Of a stretch of DNA of 64,000 nucleotides, positions 40,488 through 48,976 are shown piece after piece (position 1 is the first letter of the stretch; the number at the start of each line of letters is the position of its first letter). A program made the position numbers and the translations under genes. The notes beneath the pieces were generated by a model. That model saw nothing but the letters and a program-made list of their open reading frames with translations, did no database searches and was not told where the DNA came from. This stretch comes from Winogradskya humida (GTDB lineage Bacteria > Actinomycetota > Actinomycetes > Mycobacteriales > Micromonosporaceae), in assembly GCF_016862215.1 (NCBI RefSeq), contig NZ_BOMN01000013.1, forward strand, positions 1 through 64,000, in the 5' to 3' direction.

Positions 40488-41468
40488 TTACTTGGTGCCC
40501 ACCAGGGCCTGGGCGCGCTCCGGCCAGGTGTTGATGGTCGGGGCGAGCCGCATGCCCGCCGTCGAGATCATCGTGCGCAGGGTGGCCACGTCGGTGTCCG
40601 CGAGTTCCGCGAACGTCGTGATGCCGCCGGCCGCGAGGGCCATCGCCATCTTCGGGCCGATACCGGCGATCTTCGTCAGGTCGTCGGGCTCGTGCGTGAG
40701 GATCTCGTGCGGCTGGTCGGTCGTCTGCTCCGCGACGGGGGCAGCGGCCTGGGCGGGGATCACGACCGGCTCGGGCTCCGCGAACGGCTCCGGTTCCGGC
40801 TCCGTGAACAGCGCGGGCTCGGTAACCGGCTCGGGTTCGGTCGCGGCGATGGGCGCGACCGGCTCGGACTCGGCGACCGGTTCGGTGACCGGCTCGGCAA
40901 CCGGTTCCGCGAACGACGCGGATCCGGCGACCGGCGCGGCCTCCGTGATCGCGACGGTTTCGGTCTCGACGATGAGAACCGGCTCCGTCTCGGTCTCCAC
41001 CACGGACACGGTTTCCGTCTCCGCTACCAGAATCGGCTCGGACGCGGTCTCCACGAGGGTGACCGTGTCCGTCTCCGCGACGACAACCGGCTCCGGCTCC
41101 GAGGCCAGATCCGGCTCCGGCTCCGTGACAGCGACCGGCTCCGGCTCGAAGGCCGGCTCCGGGTCCGTGACGGGGGCCGGTGCCGGCTGACCGGCGGCGA
41201 CGGGCTCCACGATGGGCTCCCCGGCGACCGGTTCGGTCGTGCTGAGAGGCTTGGCGAGGGGCTCGTCGACGGGCTCGGCGGCCGGCTCCGGGTCGGAGAC
41301 GGCAGCGTCGGCGGCGGGACTCGGGTCGGGGATCGGCTCGGCGGCCGGCGGCGTTGCCGGTGCCGACGTGCCGGCGGGAACGGCCGGGGCGGATTTCCTG
41401 CCCCAGATGAGCCAGCCGGCGATCACCCCGACCACGAGCCCGCCGACGAGGGAAAGGACTGATGCCAC
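40488..41468 (-). CDS. Membrane-anchored E/P-rich protein with C-terminal helix-hairpin-helix domain
   Basis: Three parts are visible in 326 residues. An N-terminal membrane helix (ASVLSLVGGLVVGVIAGWLI) is followed by about 215 residues of Glu/Pro/Val/Thr low complexity (repeated EPEPV, ETETV and EPVAEP). The C-terminal 60 residues read DDLTKIAGIGPKMAMALAAG and ITTFAELADTDVATLRTMIS, a helix-hairpin-helix of the type found in DUF4332 and in predicted nucleic-acid-binding proteins. The GTG at 41466-41468 is chosen because GGAGG lies 6 nt before it. The acidic linker could place a DNA-binding domain at a distance from the membrane. The role is unknown. Confidence 0.75.
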   Translation of the reverse strand: MASVLSLVGGLVVGVIAGWLIWGRKSAPAVPAGTSAPATPPAAEPIPDPSPAADAAVSDPEPAAEPVDEPLAKPLSTTEPVAGEPIVEPVAAGQPAPAPVTDPEPAFEPEPVAVTEPEPDLASEPEPVVVAETDTVTLVETASEPILVAETETVSVVETETEPVLIVETETVAITEAAPVAGSASFAEPVAEPVTEPVAESEPVAPIAATEPEPVTEPALFTEPEPEPFAEPEPVVIPAQAAAPVAEQTTDQPHEILTHEPDDLTKIAGIGPKMAMALAAGGITTFAELADTDVATLRTMISTAGMRLAPTINTWPERAQALVGTK

Positions 41469-41559
41469 GGCATGCCTCCGGACGGCTTCGGGTGAAGTTG
41501 TAGCGCGCATCATAGGGGAGAGCTGCGCCGTCACGTTCACGCACCGCCGATCCGTTGTG

Positions 41560-43761
41560 TCACACCACAGCGACCCGGGCTCCGGTGAAGTCCGGTTCGG
41601 CCACCGGTCGGCCGAAATGGTAGCCCTGCGCGAGCCGGTACCCGAGCCGGTGGAGCTCCGCCGCCTGTTCCGCTGTCTCTACCCCCTCGGCCACCGCCAT
41701 CAACCCCAAACCGTTACTGACTTGGATCAATGCGGTGGCGATGACCGCGTGCCGGCCGGCCATCGTGATCCCGTCCACGAATGATTTATCCACTTTGAGC
41801 ACGTCGACCGGGATCGTCTGCAGCAGCCCCAGCGACGAGTGCCCGGTGCCGAAGTCGTCGAGCGCGATCTTCACGCCCAGCTCGTGCAGGTCCTTCACCG
41901 TCTGCACGGTCTGACCGCCGCCGAACACCGCGGTCTCGGTCACCTCGACGATCAGGTGCCGCGCCCCGAGACCGGTCCACGCCAGCACCGAGGCGACGAC
42001 GTCGGCGAAGCCCGGCTCGGCCAGCTGGCGGGCGGAAACGTTGACAGACATACGTTCCGGGGCCGCCTCGCCCAGTTCGTTACGCCACATGACGGCCTGC
42101 GCACACGCCGTACGCAGAATCCACGCACCCAGCTCGACGATCAGCCCGTTCTGCTCGGCCACCGGGATGAACTCGACCGGACTGACGAACCCACGCGTCG
42201 GATGTTCCCACCGGACGAGCGCCTCCACCGACACGATCCGCCCGTCGGGCAGCGAGACGATGGGCTGGTAGACGACCCGGAACTGGCCGGTGTCCAGCGC
42301 GGCACGCATCTCCGCCGCGAGCAGCGCCTGCTCACCCGCGACCACGTCCAGCTCGCTCTGATGACTGCGGTGCCGCACGCCGGCGTGCTTCGCCGCGTAC
42401 ATCGCGACGTCCGCGCGCCGCAGCACCTCGCCCGCGTCATCGGTGTCCGTGCCGTCGGCGGTGCCGATGCTCGCGCCGATCAGAAGCTCGTGCCCGGCGA
42501 CCTCGATCGGCCGGTCCAGCGCCGCGCAGATCCGCGCGACGACACCGTCCATTCCGTCACTCACCAGCACGGCGAACTCGTCGCCACCCATCCGCGCGAC
42601 GAGACCGCGGTCGTCGCCGAGCGCGGCCGCCAACCGCTGCGCCACCACGGTCAGCAGCCGGTCACCGATCGCATGTCCGAGCCGGTCGTTGACGTCCTTG
42701 AAGCCGTCCAGGTCGAGCATCGCGACCTGCGAGCTCCCGGCAGCCACCGCCACTTCGAGCCGTTCCTCGAAGACGCGCCGGTTCGGCAGCCCGGTCAGCG
42801 GGTCGTGCAACGCCAGATCCTCCAGCTGCACGGCCTGCGACTGCACCTGCGACACGAAGCCGACGAGCCGTGCCATCACCAGCAGCACCAGCAGCGTCGA
42901 GCCGATCCCGACCGCGAGCCAGTCCACGTGGTCCGGTGCCCGCCCACCCTCGACGAACAGGACCACGGGCACGAGCATCGTCGCGGCCGCGGGCATCGCC
43001 AGCCTGCGGGGTCCGGTGCGCTCCGGGCCGGCATCGGGCGTACGCGACGAGGAGTGCACAGCCGCACCCGCCCAGCAGATGTACGTGCAGACGAACGCCC
43101 CGTAGACAAGACCGCCGTACTGGGCCAGCAACCCGGGGAAGAGCGTGTACACGACATTGCCCGGCAGGACCGTCACGCAGCCCATGGCGAGCAGCCACCC
43201 GCTCGGGCTGCGCCGCCCGGCCCGCACGATCAGCGGCAGCACCGCGGCGAGCATCAGCACACTGGCCGTCGGATAACCGATCGTCGCGATCCGGCCCAGC
43301 AGCGGCAGCGAGGTGTCACCGGCGATGGGCCCGATCACGAACACCCAGTAGACCAGGCCCAGCCCGGTGATGCTCACCCCGGCGTCGATCAGCCGGGACA
43401 CGCCCGCCCGCCGGCCGCGGGCAAGCCGGAACAGGGAGAAGACGAAGAAGGGGTACGCGCACAGGTACGAAGCGTCCGCCCACGACGGGTACGGCTGATA
43501 GCCCAGCAGATGCGAGTTCGCGGCGTACGCGATGTCCCCGGTCGCCCAGAACACGTGACCCGCCGCGAAGACGAGCCACGCCAGGGGATCGGCCGGCCTG
43601 TTACGGCGTACCCCGAGAATTGTCACCACGGCGGCCAGATAGCCGACCGCGGCCGAAAAGGCAGCCGCGACCGCCCCCGATGGCAGCGTCAGGTAGACGA
43701 GGCAGCCGGCCAGGCCCAGCACCGGCCAGATCGCCCACCACCGGTCCGCGATTCTCAGCAC
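41560..43761 (-). CDS. GGDEF-EAL cyclic di-GMP enzyme with membrane sensor
   Basis: A 733-residue bifunctional candidate for making and breaking cyclic di-GMP. The N-terminal 290 residues hold about eight to nine membrane helices with small loops (a MASE-like sensor). The GGDEF domain has RMGGDEF intact, and the C-terminal EAL domain has VEALVRW, NVSARQL, EVTETAVF and DDFGTGHSSL, with the DD metal pair and the Lys in LKVDKSFV, so both activities look possible. Which activity dominates cannot be told from sequence. It is transcribed alone between the E/P-rich gene and the low-complexity gene. Confidence 0.92.
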   Translation of the reverse strand: MLRIADRWWAIWPVLGLAGCLVYLTLPSGAVAAAFSAAVGYLAAVVTILGVRRNRPADPLAWLVFAAGHVFWATGDIAYAANSHLLGYQPYPSWADASYLCAYPFFVFSLFRLARGRRAGVSRLIDAGVSITGLGLVYWVFVIGPIAGDTSLPLLGRIATIGYPTASVLMLAAVLPLIVRAGRRSPSGWLLAMGCVTVLPGNVVYTLFPGLLAQYGGLVYGAFVCTYICWAGAAVHSSSRTPDAGPERTGPRRLAMPAAATMLVPVVLFVEGGRAPDHVDWLAVGIGSTLLVLLVMARLVGFVSQVQSQAVQLEDLALHDPLTGLPNRRVFEERLEVAVAAGSSQVAMLDLDGFKDVNDRLGHAIGDRLLTVVAQRLAAALGDDRGLVARMGGDEFAVLVSDGMDGVVARICAALDRPIEVAGHELLIGASIGTADGTDTDDAGEVLRRADVAMYAAKHAGVRHRSHQSELDVVAGEQALLAAEMRAALDTGQFRVVYQPIVSLPDGRIVSVEALVRWEHPTRGFVSPVEFIPVAEQNGLIVELGAWILRTACAQAVMWRNELGEAAPERMSVNVSARQLAEPGFADVVASVLAWTGLGARHLIVEVTETAVFGGGQTVQTVKDLHELGVKIALDDFGTGHSSLGLLQTIPVDVLKVDKSFVDGITMAGRHAVIATALIQVSNGLGLMAVAEGVETAEQAAELHRLGYRLAQGYHFGRPVAEPDFTGARVAVV

Positions 43762-43807
43762 AGTCCGCTGTTCGGCGCCCTTGACCTTCTCTTGAGGTAT
43801 TCCGCCC

Positions 43808-46234
43808 TCAGAGCCCGCTGGCCGCCACTGTCAACGCCGCCAGCCCCGCCACCGCATCAAGATCGACCCGATCCGCCGCGGTGTCCCAGCTCGGCGAACT
43901 GAACGTCTTACCCGCCGCCACCCCGGAATGCGTCAACCCGTCCAGCACCACCTGCCCCGCCCCACGACCCACCCGGACCCGGACCGGCACATCCGCCGCG
44001 GTCCGCACATCCAGCAGACTGACCCCACCCGACATCCGCACGTTCAACGTCCCGTCCGGCGGCGGCAGCACCAGGCTGATCCGGGTGGCCCCACCGCTGA
44101 GCTCCACCCCACCGACCCGCCCGCCACTGAGATCGATGACGCTGCTGTCCGCACCCCCACCGACCCGCAGATCCCACCGCACCCGCGAACTCAGCGTGAT
44201 GTCAACCGCGTCCGCATTCCCGGCCATCCGCACCTGAACCCGCCCGTCCCGCTCCTCACTGAGCGGCACAGCCGGCTGCCCCTCAGGCGTACTCACCCGA
44301 TAGAGCCCCTCCCCGAGATCAGCCGTCCGAAGCGTCACGCTCCGAGCCCCATCCACAAGATCAAATCCCGCCACCGTACGCCCGGAGCGCACCCCTTCCA
44401 CCACATGCGCCCCAGCAGCATTGCCAGGCTGCCCGCCCGCGCCGTTCTCCTGCTGCCCGGCTTGTTGCCCGTCCTGCTCGCCGCTTTGCTGGCCGGCTTG
44501 CTGCCCGTCCTGCTCGCCGCTTTGCTGGCCGCCCTGGCTCCCCGCCCCCGGCTGGCCGGCGCCGTTCTGCTGACCCGCCGCTCCCTGCTGGTCTCCCGCG
44601 TCACCCTGCCTACCTCCAGCGGCGGCCGGCGGAGCCCACTGCCTGCTGTCCGCCCCGGAGCCATCCCCACCGTGCCCCACCACGACAACCGCCGCCCCGG
44701 CCAGCACCAGCGCAACAGCCACAACCCCGGCCCCGACCAGCCACCGCCGCCCCGGCACCCCATCACCGGCGACACCATCGCCCTGATCCGCTACGTGGCC
44801 CTCCTCTGCATGCTGCATCCCCGGCAGAATCCACCCAGCATCCTCACCCCCACCGACACCCTCGCCGTCAAATGCCCCGGCTCCGTCCCGCGCCCCCGGG
44901 CTGATGCCACCCGCCCCCATCCGCCCGAACGTCCTCGTACTGTCGCGATCGGCGGCATCGCTGCCCGCGGAGCCAAAGTCGTCCTTCGCATCACCGGCCG
45001 CCCTGCCGCCGGTCGGCCCACCACTCACGAACACCGGCGTGGCCTCCCACCTCGCCGCCTCGCCATCCACAGCCCCACCGGCATGCGACGCCGCACCCGT
45101 CCCCGCATAGAGCGGCGCACCCATTCCCGCCCCGGCGGTTGACGTGCCCGTTTCGGCGTGGGGGAGCTTTGTCGTTTCCGCGTGGGGGAGTGTGCTCGTT
45201 TCGGCGTGGGGGAGCTTTATCGTTTCCGCATGGGGGAGCGTTGTCGACTCGGCCCAGGGCGCCGACGATGACGCGTCGAGGCCCCCGCCGGATGTCGGGG
45301 CCGCAGCGTCAAGCCGCGATGCCGGCCCGGTCATCGACGGCCCGGTCATCGACGGCCCAGTCCTCGACGGCCCAGTCCATGACGGCCCAGTCCACGACGG
45401 CCAGGCGCCCGACGACATCAGCGGCCCGGCAGCAGGCGGCGGTTCCATCGCAAGACCGGCCATTCCCCCAGCCGCCCCCGTCGCTCCGGTCGCCTCGGCT
45501 GTCCCTGTCGCTCCGGCCAGCCCGGTCGTCCCCGTCGTTCCGGTCGTCCCCGTCGCTCGGGTTGTCTCGGTCGCTCGGGTTGTTCCGGTTGTTCCGGTCG
45601 CTCGGGTTGTCTCGGTCGCTCGGGTTGTTCCGGTTGTTCCGGTCGCTCGGGTCGTTCCGGTCGCTCGGGGAGCGCTCTCCCCGGCCGCAGCGTCAACCGA
45701 CCCGGCTCCGCGTGATGTGTCAGCTGACCCAGATCCGTGCTCGCCAACCGTCCCAGCTCCGGGTTGCCCGCCGATCGCCTCGGGCCCGGTTTCCCCGCCG
45801 ATTCGCTCGGGCCCGGCCTGCCCGCCGATCCCCTCAGGTCTGCCTTCCTCGCCGACCGCTTGAGGTCCGCCTTCCCCGTGGGCTGAGCCGGGTTCGTTTT
45901 CCCCGGTGAATGGGGGTTGCGCGGCAGCCGTCGGGGCGGGGTCCTTGGCGGCGGGAGGTCTTCCGGCCCGGGGATCATCAGGATGCCCATCCACTGACCG
46001 CTCCTTCGCCGCCGTCCGGCCGGCAATGGGCTGGTCCGCCCCCTCGGGATCCGGGGCAGAGGATTTGTGGTTGGTCAAGGCCATGGAGAGGGCGGCCTGG
46101 GCCAGGGTGGGGCCGTTCCAGCCGGGCTTTCGGGCCGTGATGACGGGGAGTTCGGCCGTGGGTTCCTCCTCCGGGCGGGGGGTGTCGGCCGGGGGCCAGT
46201 CGGGCTGCGGGTCTGACTCGGGAAGTGCAGGCAT
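43808..46234 (-). CDS. Low-complexity single-pass membrane protein, 808 aa
   Basis: I do not recognise the family. From the ATG at 46232-46234, with GGAGG 7 nt before it, residues 1-480 are disordered and full of short repeats: ATGTTGTTRATETTR-type Thr/Gly blocks, a five-fold PSWTG/PSMTG block and a four-fold LPHAET block. One membrane helix (WLVGAGVVAVALVLAGAAVV) is followed by an outer segment with GGQQSGEQDGQQAGQQ repeats. The last 190 residues form beta-strand repeats (for example VIDLSGGRVGGVELSGGATR) resembling DUF4097-type beta-helices. A cytoplasmic tail and an external sensor or adhesin domain are likely. Its start lies 124 bp from the divergent TetR gene. Confidence 0.72.
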   Translation of the reverse strand: MPALPESDPQPDWPPADTPRPEEEPTAELPVITARKPGWNGPTLAQAALSMALTNHKSSAPDPEGADQPIAGRTAAKERSVDGHPDDPRAGRPPAAKDPAPTAAAQPPFTGENEPGSAHGEGGPQAVGEEGRPEGIGGQAGPERIGGETGPEAIGGQPGAGTVGEHGSGSADTSRGAGSVDAAAGESAPRATGTTRATGTTGTTRATETTRATGTTGTTRATETTRATGTTGTTGTTGLAGATGTAEATGATGAAGGMAGLAMEPPPAAGPLMSSGAWPSWTGPSWTGPSRTGPSMTGPSMTGPASRLDAAAPTSGGGLDASSSAPWAESTTLPHAETIKLPHAETSTLPHAETTKLPHAETGTSTAGAGMGAPLYAGTGAASHAGGAVDGEAARWEATPVFVSGGPTGGRAAGDAKDDFGSAGSDAADRDSTRTFGRMGAGGISPGARDGAGAFDGEGVGGGEDAGWILPGMQHAEEGHVADQGDGVAGDGVPGRRWLVGAGVVAVALVLAGAAVVVVGHGGDGSGADSRQWAPPAAAGGRQGDAGDQQGAAGQQNGAGQPGAGSQGGQQSGEQDGQQAGQQSGEQDGQQAGQQENGAGGQPGNAAGAHVVEGVRSGRTVAGFDLVDGARSVTLRTADLGEGLYRVSTPEGQPAVPLSEERDGRVQVRMAGNADAVDITLSSRVRWDLRVGGGADSSVIDLSGGRVGGVELSGGATRISLVLPPPDGTLNVRMSGGVSLLDVRTAADVPVRVRVGRGAGQVVLDGLTHSGVAAGKTFSSPSWDTAADRVDLDAVAGLAALTVAASGL
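45150..45250 (-). repeat. Four 24-nt tandem repeats (LPHAET block)
   Basis: The plus-strand unit TTTCSGCGTGGGGGAGCTTT occurs four times with a 24-nt period, encoding the eight-residue unit LPHAETxx. The copies are close to identical, which indicates recent slippage. Confidence 0.7.
45552..45664 (-). repeat. 45-nt tandem repeat (TTRATETTRATGTTG block)
   Basis: The segment GTCGCTCGGGTTGTCTCG is repeated exactly at 45552 and 45597, inside a longer run of 9-nt Gly/Thr/Arg codon repeats. It encodes the Thr/Gly-rich part of the low-complexity protein and is a likely site of length variation. Confidence 0.65.
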
Positions 46235-46307
46235 GGTGTTGCCTCCAGGTCGGGTGCCAACCACGGGTACGGGCGGGAGCGCCCCGCGGCCGGGTTCCGG
46301 GCAAAAA

Positions 46308-46352
46308 TTGCGGGGCACGCATCTTTGCGGGGCGCGCAAGTTCGGGTAGGGT
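46308..46352 (+). promoter_or_regulatory. Promoter and operator of the TetR gene at 46359
   Basis: Direct repeats TTGCGGGGCACGCA (46308-46321) and TTGCGGGGCGCGCA (46325-46338) are 17 bp apart, and the second extends to a 5-5-5 inverted repeat (TTGCG/CGCAA). TTGCGG at 46325-46330 and TAGGGT at 46347-46352 give a promoter with a 16-nt spacer, whose start falls at the ATG. The operator covers the -35 element. Confidence 0.55.
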
Positions 46353-46358
46353 GGGGGC

Positions 46359-46970
46359 ATGGGGCTGCGGGAATCCAAGAAGGTGGCGACGCGGGCGGCG
46401 CTGAGTTGGGCGGCGATCCGGCTGACCGTGGAGCGCGGTTACGACGAGGTCAAAGTGGAGGACATCGCGGCGGCGGCGGGGGTGTCACCGCGTACGTTCA
46501 ACAATTATTTTTCGAGCAAGGCGGAGGCGATCGCTGCCCGGCAGCTCGACCGGTTCCTGGAGGTCTCCGCCGAGCTGCGCCGCCGGCCGCCGGGGGAGTC
46601 ACTCTGGACGGCGATCACGGCGGCGGCGATGGCCCAGTTCCAGCCGGGCCCCGAGGTGCTCGCGCATCCCGTGCCCGACCAGCTCCAATGGACCGTCGGC
46701 CTGCGCCTGATGATGGCCGAGCCGGTCCTGCAGGGCGAGCTCCTGCGCGCCGGCGCCGTCGCTGAGGCCGAGCTCGCCGCCGCGATCGCCGAACGGACCG
46801 GCACCGACGCACACCACGACTTCTACCCGAACCTCGTCGCCGCCACCGTCACAGCGATCAACGCCGCCACCGTGGCCTTCTACCTCCGCGCCGACCCCCC
46901 GGTCCGCATGGACATCCTGCTCCCCGAAGCCTTCACCCGAGCCGCAGCCGGTCTCCCGCCGCCCACCTGA
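46359..46970 (+). CDS. TetR family transcriptional regulator
   Basis: A 203-residue TetR repressor. The helix-turn-helix is KVEDIAAAAGVSPRTFNNYF, preceded by ATRAALSWAAIRLTVERGYD and followed by SSKAEAIAAR; the C-terminal domain (YPNLVAATVTAINAATVAFYLR) resembles the AcrR-type C-terminus found in regulators of efflux or flavin enzymes. The message appears leaderless. It could act on the divergent low-complexity gene, on the flavin monooxygenase 557 bp downstream, or only on itself. Its 3' end has been duplicated imperfectly into the downstream interval. Confidence 0.88.
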   Translation: MGLRESKKVATRAALSWAAIRLTVERGYDEVKVEDIAAAAGVSPRTFNNYFSSKAEAIAARQLDRFLEVSAELRRRPPGESLWTAITAAAMAQFQPGPEVLAHPVPDQLQWTVGLRLMMAEPVLQGELLRAGAVAEAELAAAIAERTGTDAHHDFYPNLVAATVTAINAATVAFYLRADPPVRMDILLPEAFTRAAAGLPPPT

Positions 46971-47527
46971 CCCCCAGCGCCGCCGCCCACCTGAGCCCCC
47001 GACGCCACAGCCGGCCTCCCGCCGCCAGCCTGACCCTCAACGCCGTAACCGCCCTCCCGCCGCGTGCCCGTCTGACCACAGGACGCCGCAGCCTGCCCGA
47101 GCACAAAGGGCTGCAGACCCCGCCACAACAAGGTCGTGCGTGACCAAGAGTGACCAGCGCAGAACCAAAGTCGCCAGTAGCGGCGAGATATTGCGCCGAA
47201 ACTCGGGATACCGCAATTTCTCAAGGACCCGGCTGTCAAACCCGGTCAATCACTTCCGCGCACGAAATACACAATCTCGGGCCGATCCCGCATCCACTCA
47301 GGCCACTCGCAACGACCAGCAAAACGCACTGACCGCCCGCGGCCAGGCGCAACCGCCGCCCGCGGCTGGGCACGCCCGCGACCGCCCGCGGCCGGGCTCG
47401 ACCGGTGAGGCTCACGCGTGGGCTCGATCAGCGAGCAACGCCCTGCTGTCCCCAGATCGAACGACCAGAAACCGCCCGCCCGGCTCGTACCGGGCCGATG
47501 ACCCATGCCCTTGAAAGGGGTTTTGTC
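46971..47527. other. 557-bp interval with decayed repeats, no gene
   Basis: 46950-47060 contains imperfect repeats of the TetR gene's last codons (CTCCCGCCGCCCACCTGACC and variants). 47140-47300 is less GC-rich and may hold the monooxygenase promoter. 47325-47405 contains three copies of a CCGCCCGCGGCC-type element, each able to form a short hairpin. AAAGGGG before 47528 is the ribosome binding site of the next gene. Confidence 0.4.
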
Positions 47528-48976
47528 ATGATTGACGTAGTGATTGCCGGCGCTGGACCGAACGGTCTGATGCTGGCCTGCGAGCTGGCCCTAGCCGGCA
47601 TCCGCCCCGTGGTCCTGGAGCGACTGACCGGCCCGACCACCGAGCAGCGCGCGAACGGCCTGGTAGGTCAGGTGGTCCGCGTGCTGGACCGCCGGGGCCT
47701 TTACGAGCGTCTGGTGCAGGCAGACGGCCCGCCCGCCCCGGCGGAGGGTTTCATCTTCGGGGCGTTCCCGTTGGACCTGCGCGGCGTACCCAAGAATGAT
47801 GTGTTCACGGTGATGGTGCCGCAGCGCCGGATCGAGGCGATGCTGACCGGGCGGGCGGCCGAGCTCGGTGTCGAGATCCTGCGGGACCACGAGGTGGTGG
47901 GGCTGGAGCAGGGCGAGAAGTCGGTCGTCGTACACATCAGGGGCCGTGAGCCGATCGAGGCCGCGTACCTGGTCGGGGCTGATGGTGGGCGCAGTGCCGT
48001 GCGGAAGCTGGCGGGGATCGGGTTTCCCGGGGTGACCACCGATACGTCGGTGTGGTTGTCGGGGCATGTGAGTGTTCCTGACGGGATGGTCGCGGAGGAC
48101 GGCGGGCTGATCATCGAGGGGTACGGGAAGGTGCCGCCGTTCCAGCACACGCGCACCGATCATGGGGTGATCACGTGGGCGCCGGGGCAGGTGCCGTTGC
48201 TCAACACCGCTGAGTGGGATCGTGCTGACAAGCCGGAGGCGTCGCTCGAGGAGCTGGCGGCCAGTGCGAGCCGGGTGGTCGGGGTGCCGGTGACGCTCGG
48301 GCCGCCGGCGGGGCCGGGACCGCATCTGATGCGCCGGCTCGAAGGGGGCAACACGCGGCTGGCGGAACGGTATCGCGAAGGCCGGGTGCTGCTGCTCGGG
48401 GACGCCGCGCATGTGCATTCCGCGATCGGGGGGCCGGGGCTCAACCTGGGGCTGCAGGACGCGGTCAATCTCGGCTGGAAACTCGCGGCGGCGGTGCGGG
48501 GCGAGGCCAGGGAAGGACTGCTCGACACGTACGAGTCGGAGCGCCGGCCGGCCGCCGAAAGGGTGACCATGCACACCCAGGCGCAGTCCGTCCTGATCGG
48601 ACCCGGTGCGGAGGTGACCGCGCTGCGGGAGTTGTTCGGTGAGCTGATGACGATGCCGTCGACCCGCAAGCACATCGCGGACCTGATGGCCGGCACGGAT
48701 GTGGTCTACGACATGGGCGCGGCCGAGGGTCCCCTGGTCGGCCGGCTCGCCCCCGATTTTCCCGGGCTGCGGGAGCTGACCCGGCAGGGTCGCCCCCTGG
48801 TGATCGATCCGGCCGGGAACCTGACGCCGGGGCGGTTCGCCGACCGGGTGGACACGGTGGTGACGGGGGCGGCCCCGGCGGGGATGCTGGTGCGGCCCGA
48901 CGGCTATGTCGCCTGGCAGGGCGACACGACCGACGGGCTCCAGGAGGCGTTGAGCTACTGGTTCGAAAGGCCGTGA
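47528..48976 (+). CDS. FAD-dependent aromatic-type monooxygenase
   Basis: A 482-residue class A flavoprotein hydroxylase. The FAD-binding GxGxxG is in IAGAGPNGLMLACELALAG, with VLERLTGP closing the Rossmann segment. The second FAD motif is VGADGGRSAVRKLAGI, and RVLLLGDAAHVHSAIGGPGL with LGLQDAVNLGWKLA is the GD motif that binds the FAD ribityl chain. Overall layout matches the PheA/TfdB group, which includes phenol, polyketide and rifampicin monooxygenases; which substrate is used is not visible. Its 3' end overlaps the GH3 gene by 22 nt on the opposite strand. The upstream TetR gene is a plausible regulator. Confidence 0.9.
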   Translation: MIDVVIAGAGPNGLMLACELALAGIRPVVLERLTGPTTEQRANGLVGQVVRVLDRRGLYERLVQADGPPAPAEGFIFGAFPLDLRGVPKNDVFTVMVPQRRIEAMLTGRAAELGVEILRDHEVVGLEQGEKSVVVHIRGREPIEAAYLVGADGGRSAVRKLAGIGFPGVTTDTSVWLSGHVSVPDGMVAEDGGLIIEGYGKVPPFQHTRTDHGVITWAPGQVPLLNTAEWDRADKPEASLEELAASASRVVGVPVTLGPPAGPGPHLMRRLEGGNTRLAERYREGRVLLLGDAAHVHSAIGGPGLNLGLQDAVNLGWKLAAAVRGEAREGLLDTYESERRPAAERVTMHTQAQSVLIGPGAEVTALRELFGELMTMPSTRKHIADLMAGTDVVYDMGAAEGPLVGRLAPDFPGLRELTRQGRPLVIDPAGNLTPGRFADRVDTVVTGAAPAGMLVRPDGYVAWQGDTTDGLQEALSYWFERP

